Assembly (NCBI RefSeq): GCF_000378465.1
Contig: NZ_KB899913.1
Coordinates: 1-64,000 of the forward strand
Direction of reading: 5' to 3'
Source: Elioraea tepidiphila DSM 17972
Lineage (GTDB): Bacteria > Pseudomonadota > Alphaproteobacteria > Acetobacterales > Acetobacteraceae
Length of the DNA: 64,000 bases
The translations under genes and the position numbers were made by a program. The notes beneath the pieces were generated by a model, which had not been told where the DNA came from, did not search any database, and saw only the letters and a list, made by a program, of their open reading frames with translations. Positions 16,954 through 29,328 of this stretch are shown here, piece after piece (within the stretch, counting starts at the first letter, position 1; the number at the start of each line of letters is the position of its first letter).

Positions 16954-17226
16954 ATGGCGAACACGGCTTCGGCGAAGAAGCGCATCCGGCAGATTGCGAA
17001 GCGCACCGCGCGCAACAAGTCGGCGCAGTCGCGGCTGCGCACCTTCGTGAAGAAGGTCGAGCAGGCGATCGCGGGCGGGGCACAGGACGATGCGCGTACC
17101 GCGCTCAGCACGCTCACGCCCGAGCTGATGCGCGCCTCGTCGAAGGGGCTCGTGCACCGCAACGCGGTGGCGCGCAAGCTGGCGCGGCTTTCCAAGCGCA
17201 TCAAGGCGATCGGCGCGCAAGGCTGA
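16954..17226 (+). CDS. rpsT: 30S ribosomal protein S20
   Basis: The 90-residue basic protein begins [27 protein letters not shown], the diagnostic S20 N-terminus that binds 16S rRNA. It continues with the lysine/arginine-rich helices ([18 protein letters not shown]). Length is standard. It precedes dnaA, the usual alphaproteobacterial neighbour. Confidence 0.96.
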   Translation: MANTASAKKRIRQIAKRTARNKSAQSRLRTFVKKVEQAIAGGAQDDARTALSTLTPELMRASSKGLVHRNAVARKLARLSKRIKAIGAQG

Positions 17227-17561
17227 CACATCGCGTGCGTGTCACGCACGCGCGCACGGTTCGCGTTTCGCCCCCGTTGCCCGTCATCACGACGCGGTCT
17301 AGGCTTGCACGCAATCGGGGAGCGGGGCCGTGAGCGGCCCGTCGAGGCCAGGCATGCCCAAGTAACGATGAACAACAACTTAGGGCTTGTCTTTGAAACG
17401 TAACATCACCGCAAATAATCATTTGCATCCGCCCCGCCGAGTTCTCTAAATACCTCCTCTTGCGATGGCGGGACCGGATCGCCCTTGAGTTCGGGCGCAC
17501 CTCTCGCGACCTCATCGCCATCACCGTGCGGATTGGAACCGTGGAAAGAGGCGGACTGCTC
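17227..17561. other. rpsT-dnaA intergenic region, possible origin-proximal control region
   Basis: This 335-base stretch holds no convincing gene. A perfect 9-base inverted repeat (GCGTGCGTG and CACGCACGC, 17233-17251) follows rpsT. It has no T-run, so it is at best a weak terminator. An unusually A/T-rich island for this genome covers about 17360-17460. It includes a candidate dnaA promoter: TTGAAA (17393-17398), 17 bases, TAATCA (17416-17421). I see no canonical TTATCCACA DnaA box and no TTAA-N7-TTAA CtrA site by eye, so oriC itself is not demonstrated here. Confidence 0.6.
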
Positions 17562-18983
17562 GTGTCGCGGATCGACGGGGAGATCGGGGGACAATGGGCA
17601 CGCGTGCGCGGGCGTCTGCGCGATGAGGTCGGCGAGGTCGAGTACCGCACCTGGCTGCGCCAGATGACACTCGCGGAGGTGACCGAGGATGAGGTCACCA
17701 TCGTTCTGCCCACGCGTTTCCTGCGCGACTGGGTGCGCGCACATTACGGCGACCGGCTGCGCGCGCTCTGGGCGGCCGAGAACGGGCGCATCCGCCGCGT
17801 GGAGCTGCGCATCGGCGCCGCACCGACCGGCCTGGCCGAACCGGTCGCGCCGCCCCCCACCATGGCGGCGCCGACGATCTCGGTGCCCCTGCCGCCACCG
17901 CAACGCCCGGCCGAGACGGCACGGATCGATGGCGTGCGCATCGATGCCCGCAGCGAGCTGACCGGCCCCCTCGATCCGCGCTTCACTTTCGGCAGCTTCG
18001 TGGTCGGCAAGCCGAACGAATTCGCCTATGCCTGCGCCCGCCGCGTCGCCGAAGGCGGACCGCTCGCTGGATTCAATCCGCTGTTCCTGTACGGCGGCGT
18101 CGGCCTGGGCAAGACCCATCTGATGCACGCGATCGCCTGGGCGATCCGCGACCGCGCACCGTCGCGCTCGGTCGCCTACATGTCGGCCGAGAAGTTCATG
18201 TACCGCTTCATCTCGGCGATCCGCAGCCAGTCATCGGTCGAGTTCAAGGAGACCCTGCGCGGCGTCGATGTGCTGATGATCGACGACCTGCAGTTCCTGA
18301 TCGGCAAGGACAGCACGCAGGAGGAGTTCTTCCACACCTTCAACGCGCTGGTGGATGCGGGCAAGCAGATCGTCGTCTCGGCCGACAAGTCGCCCTCGGA
18401 CCTCTCGGGCATCGAGGAGCGGCTGCGCACGCGGCTCGGCTGCGGCATGGTCGCGGACATCCACGCCACCACCTACGAGCTGCGCATCGGCATTCTCCAG
18501 GCCAAGGCGGCGCTGCAGGGTGTCAGCGTGCCGCAGAAGGTGATGGAGTTCATGGCGCACAAGATCACCACCAATGTGCGTGACCTCGAAGGTGCCTTGA
18601 ACCGGGTGGTGGCGCATGCCCAGCTGGTCGGCCGGCCGATCACCCTCGAGAGCACGCAGGAGGTGCTGCACGACCTGCTGCGCGCGCATGACCGGCGCGT
18701 GACCATCGAGGAGATCCAGAAGCGGGTGGCCGAGCATTTCAGCATCCGCCTCACCGACATGTCCTCGGCCCGGCGCGCGCGCGCGGTCGCCCGGCCGCGC
18801 CAGATCGCGATGTTCCTCGCCAAGCAGCTCACCAGCCGCTCGCTCCCGGAGATCGGGCGCAAGTTCGGCAACCGCGACCACACCACGGTGATGCATGCCT
18901 GCTCGCGGGTGGCCGAGCTGATGCAGAAGGACCCCGCCCTGGCCGAGGATGTCGAGCTGCTGCGGCGCATGCTGGAGAGCTGA
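17562..18983 (+). CDS. dnaA: Chromosomal replication initiator DnaA
   Basis: DnaA binds origin boxes and melts the duplex to start replication. The start is taken as GTG 17562, preceded by AGAGGCGG at seven bases, giving 473 residues. TTG 17460 and GTG 17541 are upstream alternatives, and no family-like ATG start exists. Domain I opens with WARVRGRLRDEVGEVEYRTWLRQM. A proline-rich linker follows, then the AAA+ core with GGVGLGKTHLMHAIAW (Walker A) and VLMIDDLQFL (Walker B). Domain IV ends with the signature RKFGNRDHTTVMHACSRV that contacts DnaA boxes. Confidence 0.96.
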   Translation: MSRIDGEIGGQWARVRGRLRDEVGEVEYRTWLRQMTLAEVTEDEVTIVLPTRFLRDWVRAHYGDRLRALWAAENGRIRRVELRIGAAPTGLAEPVAPPPTMAAPTISVPLPPPQRPAETARIDGVRIDARSELTGPLDPRFTFGSFVVGKPNEFAYACARRVAEGGPLAGFNPLFLYGGVGLGKTHLMHAIAWAIRDRAPSRSVAYMSAEKFMYRFISAIRSQSSVEFKETLRGVDVLMIDDLQFLIGKDSTQEEFFHTFNALVDAGKQIVVSADKSPSDLSGIEERLRTRLGCGMVADIHATTYELRIGILQAKAALQGVSVPQKVMEFMAHKITTNVRDLEGALNRVVAHAQLVGRPITLESTQEVLHDLLRAHDRRVTIEEIQKRVAEHFSIRLTDMSSARRARAVARPRQIAMFLAKQLTSRSLPEIGRKFGNRDHTTVMHACSRVAELMQKDPALAEDVELLRRMLES

Positions 18984-19019
18984 GCGGGGCCGCCCGGGCC
19001 GGCGCGCCCACCGCCGCGC

Positions 19020-19048
19020 TTAACCCCCCCTCACGCGGTTGCTATAGT
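19020..19048 (+). promoter_or_regulatory. Candidate dnaN promoter
   Basis: TTAACC (19020-19025), a 17-base spacer and TATAGT (19043-19048) lie 65 bases before the dnaN start. The -10 matches TATAAT in five of six positions and the -35 in four. It is one of the few A/T-rich spots in the 129-base dnaA-dnaN gap, supporting separate transcription of dnaN. Confidence 0.6.
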
Positions 19049-19112
19049 CCCCGGCCCGAGTCGCGGGGTCCGTCGCCGGCCGGTTCCCGGCCGCGTTTCG
19101 TCTGGGGTGGTC

Positions 19113-20249
19113 ATGAAACTGAAGGTCGATCGCTCGACGCTGATGAAGGCGCTGGCGCACGTCCAGAACGTGGTCGAGAAGCGCAACACCATCCCGATCC
19201 TGGCGAATGTGCTGATCCGCGCCAAGGACGGGGCGCTGACGCTGGCCGCCACCGACATGGAGATCGCTGCGGTCGAGCAGGTGCCGGCCGAAGTCATGCG
19301 CAACGGCGCCGCGACCGCCCCGGCAGCCACCCTCTACGAGATCGTGCGCAAGCTGCCCGAAGGCGCGACAGTGGAGCTCGACCATCCCGGCGGGGATGCG
19401 CCGCTCGCGCTGCGCTCCGGCCGGTTCGCGACCAGCCTGAACTGCCTGCCGGTGGAGGACTTCCCCGCGATCCAGGACGGCGCCCTGCCCCACAGCTTCG
19501 GGCTGAAGGCCGGGGTGCTGCGCGACCTGATCGACCGCACCAAGTTCGCGATCTCGACCGAGGAGACGCGCTACTACCTGAACGGCATCTACCTCCATGC
19601 GACCGAGAGCGACGGCGTGAAGGTGCTGCGCGCGGTCGCGACCGACGGGCACCGGCTCGCGCGGGTCGAGGAACCGCTGCCCGAAGGGGCCGCCGGCATG
19701 CCGGGCGTGATCGTGCCGCGCAAGACGGTGTTCGAGCTGCGCAAGCTCGCCGAGGATGTGCCCGGCCAGGACGAGATCCGGATCTCGCTCTCCGAGACCC
19801 GCATCCGCTTCGAGCTCGGCACGGTCACGCTCACCAGCAAACTGATCGACGGCACCTTCCCCGACTACGAGCGGGTGATCCCGCGCGACAACGACAAGTT
19901 CCTGCGCATCGCCAAGAAGGACTTCGCCGAGGCGGTGGACCGGGTGGCGGCGATCTCGTCCGAACGGTCGCGCCCGGTGAAGCTCGCGATCGCGAAGGAG
20001 GGGCTGACGCTCTCGGCCGCGAGCCCCGACCAGGGCCGCGCGGAGGAGGAGATCGAGCGCGACCGGCTCGAATACGACGCCACCCCGATCGAGATCGGCT
20101 TCCAGGCGCGCTACCTGCGCGACATCACCGAGACGATCGGCGATGCCTCGCGCGTGGAGTTCGCGTTCCACGACCACACCGCACCGACGCTGATCCGCGC
20201 CGAGGGCGATGCGAGCGCGGTCTACGTGCTGATGCCGATGCGGGTGTGA
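19113..20249 (+). CDS. dnaN: DNA polymerase III beta sliding clamp
   Basis: The clamp rings DNA and tethers polymerase and repair enzymes. The 378-residue protein starts MKLKVDRSTLMKALAHVQNVVEKRNTIPIL, the standard N-terminus; a GTG two codons earlier is an alternative. It shows TKFAISTEETRYYLNGIYLH, ATDGHRLARVE, GTFPDYERVIP and the C-terminal VYVLMPMRV. The last segment (residues PMR) forms part of the partner-binding groove. All three clamp domains are complete. Confidence 0.97.
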   Translation: MKLKVDRSTLMKALAHVQNVVEKRNTIPILANVLIRAKDGALTLAATDMEIAAVEQVPAEVMRNGAATAPAATLYEIVRKLPEGATVELDHPGGDAPLALRSGRFATSLNCLPVEDFPAIQDGALPHSFGLKAGVLRDLIDRTKFAISTEETRYYLNGIYLHATESDGVKVLRAVATDGHRLARVEEPLPEGAAGMPGVIVPRKTVFELRKLAEDVPGQDEIRISLSETRIRFELGTVTLTSKLIDGTFPDYERVIPRDNDKFLRIAKKDFAEAVDRVAAISSERSRPVKLAIAKEGLTLSAASPDQGRAEEEIERDRLEYDATPIEIGFQARYLRDITETIGDASRVEFAFHDHTAPTLIRAEGDASAVYVLMPMRV

Positions 20250-20256
20250 CCCCGCC

Positions 20257-20814
20257 TCAGGCTGGCGGGGCGCAGGCGTCGAGATAGGCGGTCGGATCGA
20301 GGAGGTCGGCGCGCCGGTGGAACGCCCCGACGCCCGGCCGGCTGAGCGATCCGGTCTCCCAGCCGCCGTAGAGCTCGAAATGCAGCATGTCCGAGGGGAT
20401 CGGCAGCTTGTGCATCAGATGGCCGATCTCGCCGATGACCTCGCCCGCCTTCACGCTGCTGCCGACCTTGAGGGCGCCGGCGAGCTTGCGCCCGACCTCG
20501 CAGTAGCGCGCGATCCAGCCGCCCTCGTGCTCGACCTCGATCGCACCGACCAGTTCCGGGAACGCCGGCACGACGGTGAAGCGCCCGAAGCCGATGATCG
20601 TCCCGTCGGCGACCGCCAGCACCTTCGTGCCCGTCGGCGCGTAGAGATCGCAGCCGGCGTGCTTGCGGCCGCTCGAGCGCGTGGCGCCGAAGTTACGCGG
20701 ATGCACATGCCAGTCGAAGGCCGGGCGCTTGTGCAGGGGGAAGGAGCGGAAGGCGGAGAGCGGCGGCGGCATCTTCGACACCGAAGCGGCCGGCTTCGCG
20801 GCGGCGAGCGCCAT
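20257..20814 (-). CDS. Degenerate M23-like (LytM fold) protein
   Basis: A 185-residue protein carries a LytM/M23 domain: HAGCD (H52, D56), then LAVADGTIIGFG, then VKAGEVIGEIGHLMHKLP, and a terminal MLHFELYGG. The zinc ligands H52, D56 and H145 are kept. The usual first histidine of HxH is M143. The usual YxH motif reads YCEV (residues 104-107). It may therefore be inactive as an endopeptidase or act as a binding domain. No signal peptide is visible. The ATG has an AGGAGG site. It sits between dnaN and recF, an unusual place for such a gene. Confidence 0.75.
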   Translation of the reverse strand: MALAAAKPAASVSKMPPPLSAFRSFPLHKRPAFDWHVHPRNFGATRSSGRKHAGCDLYAPTGTKVLAVADGTIIGFGRFTVVPAFPELVGAIEVEHEGGWIARYCEVGRKLAGALKVGSSVKAGEVIGEIGHLMHKLPIPSDMLHFELYGGWETGSLSRPGVGAFHRRADLLDPTAYLDACAPPA

Positions 20815-20840
20815 GGTGGGCCTCCTATTGCTGTTTCGAT

Positions 20841-20870
20841 ACTATCTCCTTTCTGGCCGCGCGTCGTCAA
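20841..20870 (-). promoter_or_regulatory. Candidate promoter of the M23-like gene
   Basis: On the minus strand TTGACG (20870-20865), an 18-base spacer and GATAGT (20846-20841) precede the AGGAGG ribosome site at 20821-20828. The spacing is one base long and the -10 is four of six. The arrangement suggests independent transcription away from recF. Confidence 0.45.
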
Positions 20871-20903
20871 GTCGGCATCGCAACAGTCTGCCCTGCTCGC
20901 ACC

Positions 20904-24576
<3,673 letters not shown>

Positions 24577-24613
24577 GGCGCGCCGGGTCGGCGGGGCGAC
24601 CGCGCGCCAGGCG

Positions 24614-26311
24614 TCAGGCGGGTTTTGCCCGATCCGGCCAGAACCGGACCCCCTTGCGCGCATGGCCGCCGCTGACACCGATCGGCGTGCCGTCGGCGCG
24701 CCAGCATGCCGCCCCCGTCATCGTCCCGTCGTCGTGGAACTCGATCGCATTCATCCCGCTCGCGACATGCGGCAGCACGACGATCGCGTGTCCGCGCCCG
24801 CGCAACCCGTCGCGCACCGGCTCGGGCACGGCCGCCTCGACCTCCACGGTATGGCCCTGGGTCCAGAGCCGCGGCGCCTCGACCGCCTCCTGCAACGTCA
24901 TGCCGTGGTCGATCAGGTTGAGGAACGCCTGCATCGCCGAGCCGAAGATGCGCAATCCGCCCGGCAGGCCGAGCGCATAGCGCGGCCGCCCGCCCGCGAA
25001 TGCGATCATCGGCGACATCGAGGTGGTCACGCGCTTGCCCGGCGCGATCGACAGCGCATGGCCCGGGTGCGGATCAAACAGGTACATGTGGTTGTTCGCC
25101 ACCATGCCCGTGCCAGGCACGATGATGCGCGCGCCGAACAGGCTGTTGATGGTCTGGGTCGAGCAGACGATGCGGCCGTCCGCATCGGCCACGGTGATGT
25201 GCGTGGTGTTCGCGGACTCCAGCATCGCCACCGCGGCACTCCACGCCTGCGCGCGATCGGGATCGATCGCCGCGCGCCGCTCCGCCGCATACGCCTTGTC
25301 GAGCAGCCGCGCGACCGGCGTCGCCACGAAGGCCGGATCGCCGGTCGCGGCCTTGCGGTCGGCGAAGGCGATCTTCAGCGCCTCGGCGATCAGGTGCAGC
25401 GTCGCGGCCGTGCCGAAGCCGAGGCTGCGGATGTCGTAGCCCTCCAGGATGTTCAGCATCTGGATGATGTGCACGCCGCCCGACGACGGCGGTGGCGGGC
25501 CGACGATTTCGACCCCACGATAGGTGCCGCGCACGACCGCGCGCTCGGCCGTACGATAGCCAGCGAGGTCGGCGAGGCTCAGGAAGCCACCCACGCGCCC
25601 GAAATGGTCCGCGACAGCGCGGCCGAGCGCACCGCCGTGCAGCGCGCCCACCCCCTCGCGCACGATGTCGCGCAGCACCTCGGCATAGTCGCCCTGCACC
25701 AGACGTGCGCCCGCAGCGAGCGGCGCGCCGTCCGGCAGGTAGAGCCGCGCGATCTCGGCATCCTTGGCGAGATCAGCCGCGGTGTCGGCGATGCACTCGT
25801 GCAGGAACGGCGTGATGCGGAAGCCGCGCGACGCATGTCGGATCGCGGGTTCGATCACGTCCGCGAGCGTCATCGTGCCGAAGCGCTCCAGCGTCTCGCA
25901 CCAGGCGGGCAAGGCGCCGGGTGCGGCGGTCGCCTTAGGGCCGACCGCATTCTCGCGCCCCTCGGTGTCGAGATAGGTCGGCAGTGTCTCGGAGACCGGA
26001 CGGTAGATGTCCGGACGCGTCGCCGCCGGTGCCGTGGGCAGCCCGTCGATGATCCGATGGCTGCCGTCAGGCAGGCGCAGATGGGTGATTCCGCCGCCGA
26101 GGATGCCAACCATCATCGGCTCGACCACGGTCAGCGTGAACAGTGCCGCGACGGCTGCATCCACCGCGTTGCCGCCCGCGGCCAGCATCTCGGCGCCCGC
26201 GGCGGAGGCGAGCGGGTGGTTGGTCACCACCATGCCGCGCGTGCCGGTGGCGGGACGCTTCTCGCAGTCGAACGTCGTCGCGGCGCGGGCGCGCCAGGTG
26301 GTTTCGTTCAC
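24614..26311 (-). CDS. ggt: Gamma-glutamyltransferase
   Basis: This Ntn-hydrolase transfers or hydrolyses the gamma-glutamyl group of glutathione. The GTG start at 26311 with GGAG upstream gives 565 residues; ATG 26455 would only add low-complexity residues. The autoprocessing threonine is about residue 369 in NTTHITVAD, followed by [11 protein letters not shown]. The large-subunit region has [12 protein letters not shown] and [11 protein letters not shown]. The [10 protein letters not shown] segment is also present. No signal peptide is apparent, so a cytosolic form is likely. It lies divergently beside a GST, possibly linked to glutathione metabolism. Confidence 0.88.
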   Translation of the reverse strand: MNETTWRARAATTFDCEKRPATGTRGMVVTNHPLASAAGAEMLAAGGNAVDAAVAALFTLTVVEPMMVGILGGGITHLRLPDGSHRIIDGLPTAPAATRPDIYRPVSETLPTYLDTEGRENAVGPKATAAPGALPAWCETLERFGTMTLADVIEPAIRHASRGFRITPFLHECIADTAADLAKDAEIARLYLPDGAPLAAGARLVQGDYAEVLRDIVREGVGALHGGALGRAVADHFGRVGGFLSLADLAGYRTAERAVVRGTYRGVEIVGPPPPSSGGVHIIQMLNILEGYDIRSLGFGTAATLHLIAEALKIAFADRKAATGDPAFVATPVARLLDKAYAAERRAAIDPDRAQAWSAAVAMLESANTTHITVADADGRIVCSTQTINSLFGARIIVPGTGMVANNHMYLFDPHPGHALSIAPGKRVTTSMSPMIAFAGGRPRYALGLPGGLRIFGSAMQAFLNLIDHGMTLQEAVEAPRLWTQGHTVEVEAAVPEPVRDGLRGRGHAIVVLPHVASGMNAIEFHDDGTMTGAACWRADGTPIGVSGGHARKGVRFWPDRAKPA

Positions 26312-26424
26312 GGCATGGCTCCGGTGCAGTGCGGCGCCATCGTGCACGGCCGGTACGCCGCTGCAAGGCCACCTCCCTTGACCCGCGCGCGCGAGGGCGA
26401 TCGTTGCGCTTCGGGGGACTCGCC

Positions 26425-27081
26425 ATGCTGACGATCTACGGCGTCTATCGTTCACGCGCCTCGCGCACTCTCTGGCTCGCCTATGAGTTGGGCCTGGAGT
26501 TCCGCCACGTGCCAGTGATCCAGGCGTATCGCCTGGCCGATCCGCACGCGCCGGACGCGCCGCTCAACACGCGCTCGCCCGTGTTCCTGGCGATCAACCC
26601 GAACGGGCATGTGCCCTCGATCGATGATGACGGGCTGATCCTGCACGAGTCGCTGGCGATCAACCTCTACCTCGCGCGCAAGCATGGCGGCCCGCTCGCA
26701 CCTGCGAACCATGCCGAGGACGGTCAGATGGGCATGTGGGCGCTCTGGGCCGCGACCGAGGTCGAGCCGCACTCGATCCAGATCCTGTATCACCGCGTCG
26801 GCAAGCCGCCCGGGGAGCGTGACCCGGCGGTGGCGGAGGCCGCGATCGCGGCGCTGCGCGGACCCTTCGCAGTGCTCGACCGGCATCTCGCGACGAATGG
26901 CTTCATGGTCGGCGGGCGCTTCACCGTGGCGGACATCAATGTGGCCGAGGTGGCGCGCTACGCCATGCCGGCGCCGGAACTGTTCGCGGCCGCACCGGCC
27001 GTCAAGGCGTGGCTCGCCGCCTGCCACGACCGGCCCGCGTTCAAGCGCATGATGGCCGAGCGCGAGCGCGAACCGGCGTGA
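26425..27081 (+). CDS. Glutathione S-transferase family protein
   Basis: The 218-residue protein has a thioredoxin-like N-domain ([26 protein letters not shown]) with the proline and acidic/serine site of the fold ([20 protein letters not shown]). It is followed by a helical C-domain with [12 protein letters not shown] serine-type catalytic residue in SRASRTLW is plausible. The class is not clear. The converging hydrolase gene begins its stop two bases downstream. Confidence 0.87.
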   Translation: MLTIYGVYRSRASRTLWLAYELGLEFRHVPVIQAYRLADPHAPDAPLNTRSPVFLAINPNGHVPSIDDDGLILHESLAINLYLARKHGGPLAPANHAEDGQMGMWALWAATEVEPHSIQILYHRVGKPPGERDPAVAEAAIAALRGPFAVLDRHLATNGFMVGGRFTVADINVAEVARYAMPAPELFAAAPAVKAWLAACHDRPAFKRMMAEREREPA

Positions 27082-27082
27082 G

Positions 27083-27931
27083 TCACCCCTCTTCGGCGAG
27101 GAACGCCGCGACCGCCTCGTTGAACACGCTGGCGCGCTCGAAATAGGCAGAGTGCCCCGCGCGCGGCACGGAGATATGCCGCCCGTTCGGCATCCGCGCT
27201 GCGAGCCCGGGCGCGAGGAAGGACGGGAACACCACGTCCTCCTCGCCGGTGATCCAGAGCGTCGGCGTCGTGACGGACGCCAGCACCTCCGGCGACTTGT
27301 CGCGCGCCGCGTGCAGCCGCTTGCGCAGCGCCTCCTTGTCGAGCCCCCCGCTCAGCGCGTCGAGCGCGCGGTAGAGGTAGTGCAGCGCGGGCTGCTCGGC
27401 TGCCGCGCGCGCACCCATGGCGGGGTGCACACCCGCCTCCAACGTTTCGTTCCGCGAGCCAGCGCGCTCGCGCCAGGCCGCGAGCTCCGCGCCGCCCGAG
27501 GCGTCCGCACGCACGAGGTCGATCGGTCCCGCGGTCGCGGCCATCACGAGCGCGACCACGCGCTCGGGTGCCGCGAGGGTGAAGTTCAACGCCGTCCACC
27601 CGCCCATCGACTGCGCGACGATGCGCACGCGCTCAAGCCGGAGATGGTCGAGCAGGGCCGCGAGATCGCGCGCATAGGCGGCGGGATCGACGCCCGCTGC
27701 CGGTGCCGTGGACGGGAAGAACCCGCGATGGCTGAAGCTGACGCAGGTGTAACGCGGGCAGAAGGCCGCCACCTGCTGCCACCACGACAGGTGATTGCCG
27801 CCCAGCCCGTGCGCGAACACGATCGGCGGCCCCTCGCCCGTGACCTCGTAGTGGATTGCGCAGTCGCCGCGCTCGAGGCGGCCGACCGCGCGCGGCGCGA
27901 CACCACCGGCATGGGCGAAGGGCGGAGCCAT
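27083..27931 (-). CDS. Alpha/beta hydrolase
   Basis: A 282-residue serine hydrolase with HGLGGNHLSWW as oxyanion loop and AQSMGGW as nucleophile elbow. The acid is probably in EEDVVF and the histidine in PRAGHSAYFE. Substrate cannot be read. Its gene is four bases downstream of the SDR stop region, so the two are probably cotranscribed, with the SDR first. The fold resembles enol-lactone or carboxyl-ester hydrolases, but that is only a guess. Confidence 0.82.
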   Translation of the reverse strand: MAPPFAHAGGVAPRAVGRLERGDCAIHYEVTGEGPPIVFAHGLGGNHLSWWQQVAAFCPRYTCVSFSHRGFFPSTAPAAGVDPAAYARDLAALLDHLRLERVRIVAQSMGGWTALNFTLAAPERVVALVMAATAGPIDLVRADASGGAELAAWRERAGSRNETLEAGVHPAMGARAAAEQPALHYLYRALDALSGGLDKEALRKRLHAARDKSPEVLASVTTPTLWITGEEDVVFPSFLAPGLAARMPNGRHISVPRAGHSAYFERASVFNEAVAAFLAEEG

Positions 27932-27935
27932 CGCG

Positions 27936-28682
27936 TCAGTAGGTCGCGCGGCCGCCCGAGAGGTCGAACACCGCCCCGGTGGTGAAGCTGTTCTCGGCCG
28001 AGACGAGCCAGGCCACCATCGCGGCGATCTCGGTGACCTCGACGAAACGGCCGCGCGGGATCTTGGAGAGCATGAACTCGATGTGCTGCGGGCTCATCTG
28101 GTCGAAGATGCGCGTGCGGGCGGCTGCCGGCGTGATCGCGTTCACGGCGATGTCGTGGTTCGCGCACTCCTTGCCGAGCGATTTCGCCAGCGCGATCACC
28201 GCGGCCTTCGAGGCCGAATAGGCAGCCGCGTTCGGATTGCCCTCCTTGCCCGCGATCGAGGCGATCAGCACGACGCGGCCGTAGTTGCGCGCAACCATGC
28301 CGGGCAGCAGGGCGCGGCAGCAATGCATCGTGCCATCGACGTTGATGCGCATGATGCGGTGCCACTCGGAGAGCGGATACTCCCAGGTCCTGGCGTTCGG
28401 CCCGGCGATGCCGGCCGAGGTGACGAGGATGTCGCACGGCCCGGTCTCGGCCTCGCAGGCGGCGGCAGCGGCCTCGACCGCATCGAGATCGGTCACGTCC
28501 ACCGCACGCGGCCGGGCGGCCTCGCCGATCGCGGCCGCGGTCGAGGCGGCCATCGCCCCGTCCAGATCCCAGATCTCGACCCGCGCCCCGCTCCGCGCAA
28601 TGCGCTCGGCGATCGCGCGGCCGATGCCCTGCGCGCCGCCTGTGACCACCGCCACGCGGCCGTCGAGATCGATCCGGTTCAT
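27936..28682 (-). CDS. SDR-family oxidoreductase
   Basis: The 248-residue classical SDR carries the TGGAQGIG nucleotide motif, the DVTD adenine-binding segment, NxAG as TSAGIAG, the catalytic serine in LIASIAG, and YSASK. A Ser-Tyr-Lys triad is complete. An aspartate at the end of beta-2 (IWDLDG) favours NAD over NADP. The substrate is unknown; related enzymes oxidise sugar acids or fatty acyl intermediates. It precedes the hydrolase in the same direction. A 7-base inverted repeat (28725-28741) lies upstream. Confidence 0.85.
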   Translation of the reverse strand: MNRIDLDGRVAVVTGGAQGIGRAIAERIARSGARVEIWDLDGAMAASTAAAIGEAARPRAVDVTDLDAVEAAAAACEAETGPCDILVTSAGIAGPNARTWEYPLSEWHRIMRINVDGTMHCCRALLPGMVARNYGRVVLIASIAGKEGNPNAAAYSASKAAVIALAKSLGKECANHDIAVNAITPAAARTRIFDQMSPQHIEFMLSKIPRGRFVEVTEIAAMVAWLVSAENSFTTGAVFDLSGGRATY

Positions 28683-28724
28683 GCCTCCCCTCCGCCGTCA
28701 CGCGTCTGTCACGCACCATCCGTA

Positions 28725-28741
28725 ATCCATCGGGGATGGAT
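28725..28741. repeat. Inverted repeat upstream of the SDR gene
   Basis: ATCCATC and GATGGAT form a perfect 7-base stem around GGG. It lies in the 120-base gap between the lipoprotein gene at 28803 and the SDR at 28682. Its short loop allows a hairpin, but no T-run follows on the minus strand. It may be a weak terminator or a regulator-binding site. Confidence 0.4.
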
Positions 28742-28802
28742 CAGGGAGGGGGGTAGCGGCCGGCCCGGACGGCCGGATGGGAGTGTGGGCCTGTCGGTGC
28801 CG

Positions 28803-29159
28803 CTACCACCACCGCACCGACTCGCGTTCACGCGGTTCCGGCGTGTCGGCAACCGCGCGCTGCGGGCCATAGGGGGCGGTCTCGGTCCAGCAATCCACCG
28901 TGGCGAGGCTGCGGGTGCAGAAGGCGGGCGCGGTCACGACCTCGCGCGTGCGGCAATACTCGCCGCGGCGTTCCAGATGCAGCGACGAGCAGTCCTTGCC
29001 CGTGACCAGCGAATAGACGGCGTCGATCGGGCTGCGCTGGAGCACGGCATAGGACGTCACCACGGTGCCGGCCGCGATCAGCGAGACCGGGGTGCCCTCG
29101 ATCTCGGACCGGCAGCCGGCGCCGGCCAGCAGGACCAGCAGGAGAAGACGCGCGCGCAT
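28803..29159 (-). CDS. Small cysteine-rich lipoprotein
   Basis: A 118-residue protein with a lipoprotein signal (RARLLLLVLLAGAGC). The mature part contains four further cysteines in a pattern KDCSSLHLERRGEYCRTREV and CTRSLATVDCW, probably forming disulfides in the periplasm. The tail (PRERESVRWW) is rich in arginine and tryptophan. I recall this type of 'KDCSxLH...YC' protein in alphaproteobacteria with no assigned role. Two adjacent ATGs are possible starts (29168, 29159). Confidence 0.78.
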   Translation of the reverse strand: MRARLLLLVLLAGAGCRSEIEGTPVSLIAAGTVVTSYAVLQRSPIDAVYSLVTGKDCSSLHLERRGEYCRTREVVTAPAFCTRSLATVDCWTETAPYGPQRAVADTPEPRERESVRWW

Positions 29160-29191
29160 GGGTGCCATTCCAGGCCACGTCCCGTTGAGGT

Positions 29192-29203
29192 CCGGTTAAC
29201 CGG
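29192..29203. repeat. 12-base perfect palindrome upstream of the TPR gene
   Basis: CCGGTTAACCGG is a perfect palindrome in the 169-base divergent region between the lipoprotein and the TPR-bamB-der transcript. It could be an operator for a dimeric regulator. No promoter hexamers with good spacing are evident around it. Confidence 0.35.
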
Positions 29204-29328
29204 CCGCGATTTGCGCCCCCCGGCCGCGATGGATATGTTCCCGCGCCGCGCGCCGGGACAAAGAAGCGGGCGCGGTTGGACGTGATGGCCGGTGACGCCC
29301 GCGCGCGGCCGGGCCAGGGGACAGCGAA

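Noticed and set aside
17233-17251. Inverted repeat after rpsT as a rho-independent terminator
   Set aside because: The 9-base stem is perfect but is not followed by a T-run; the downstream bases are GC-rich.
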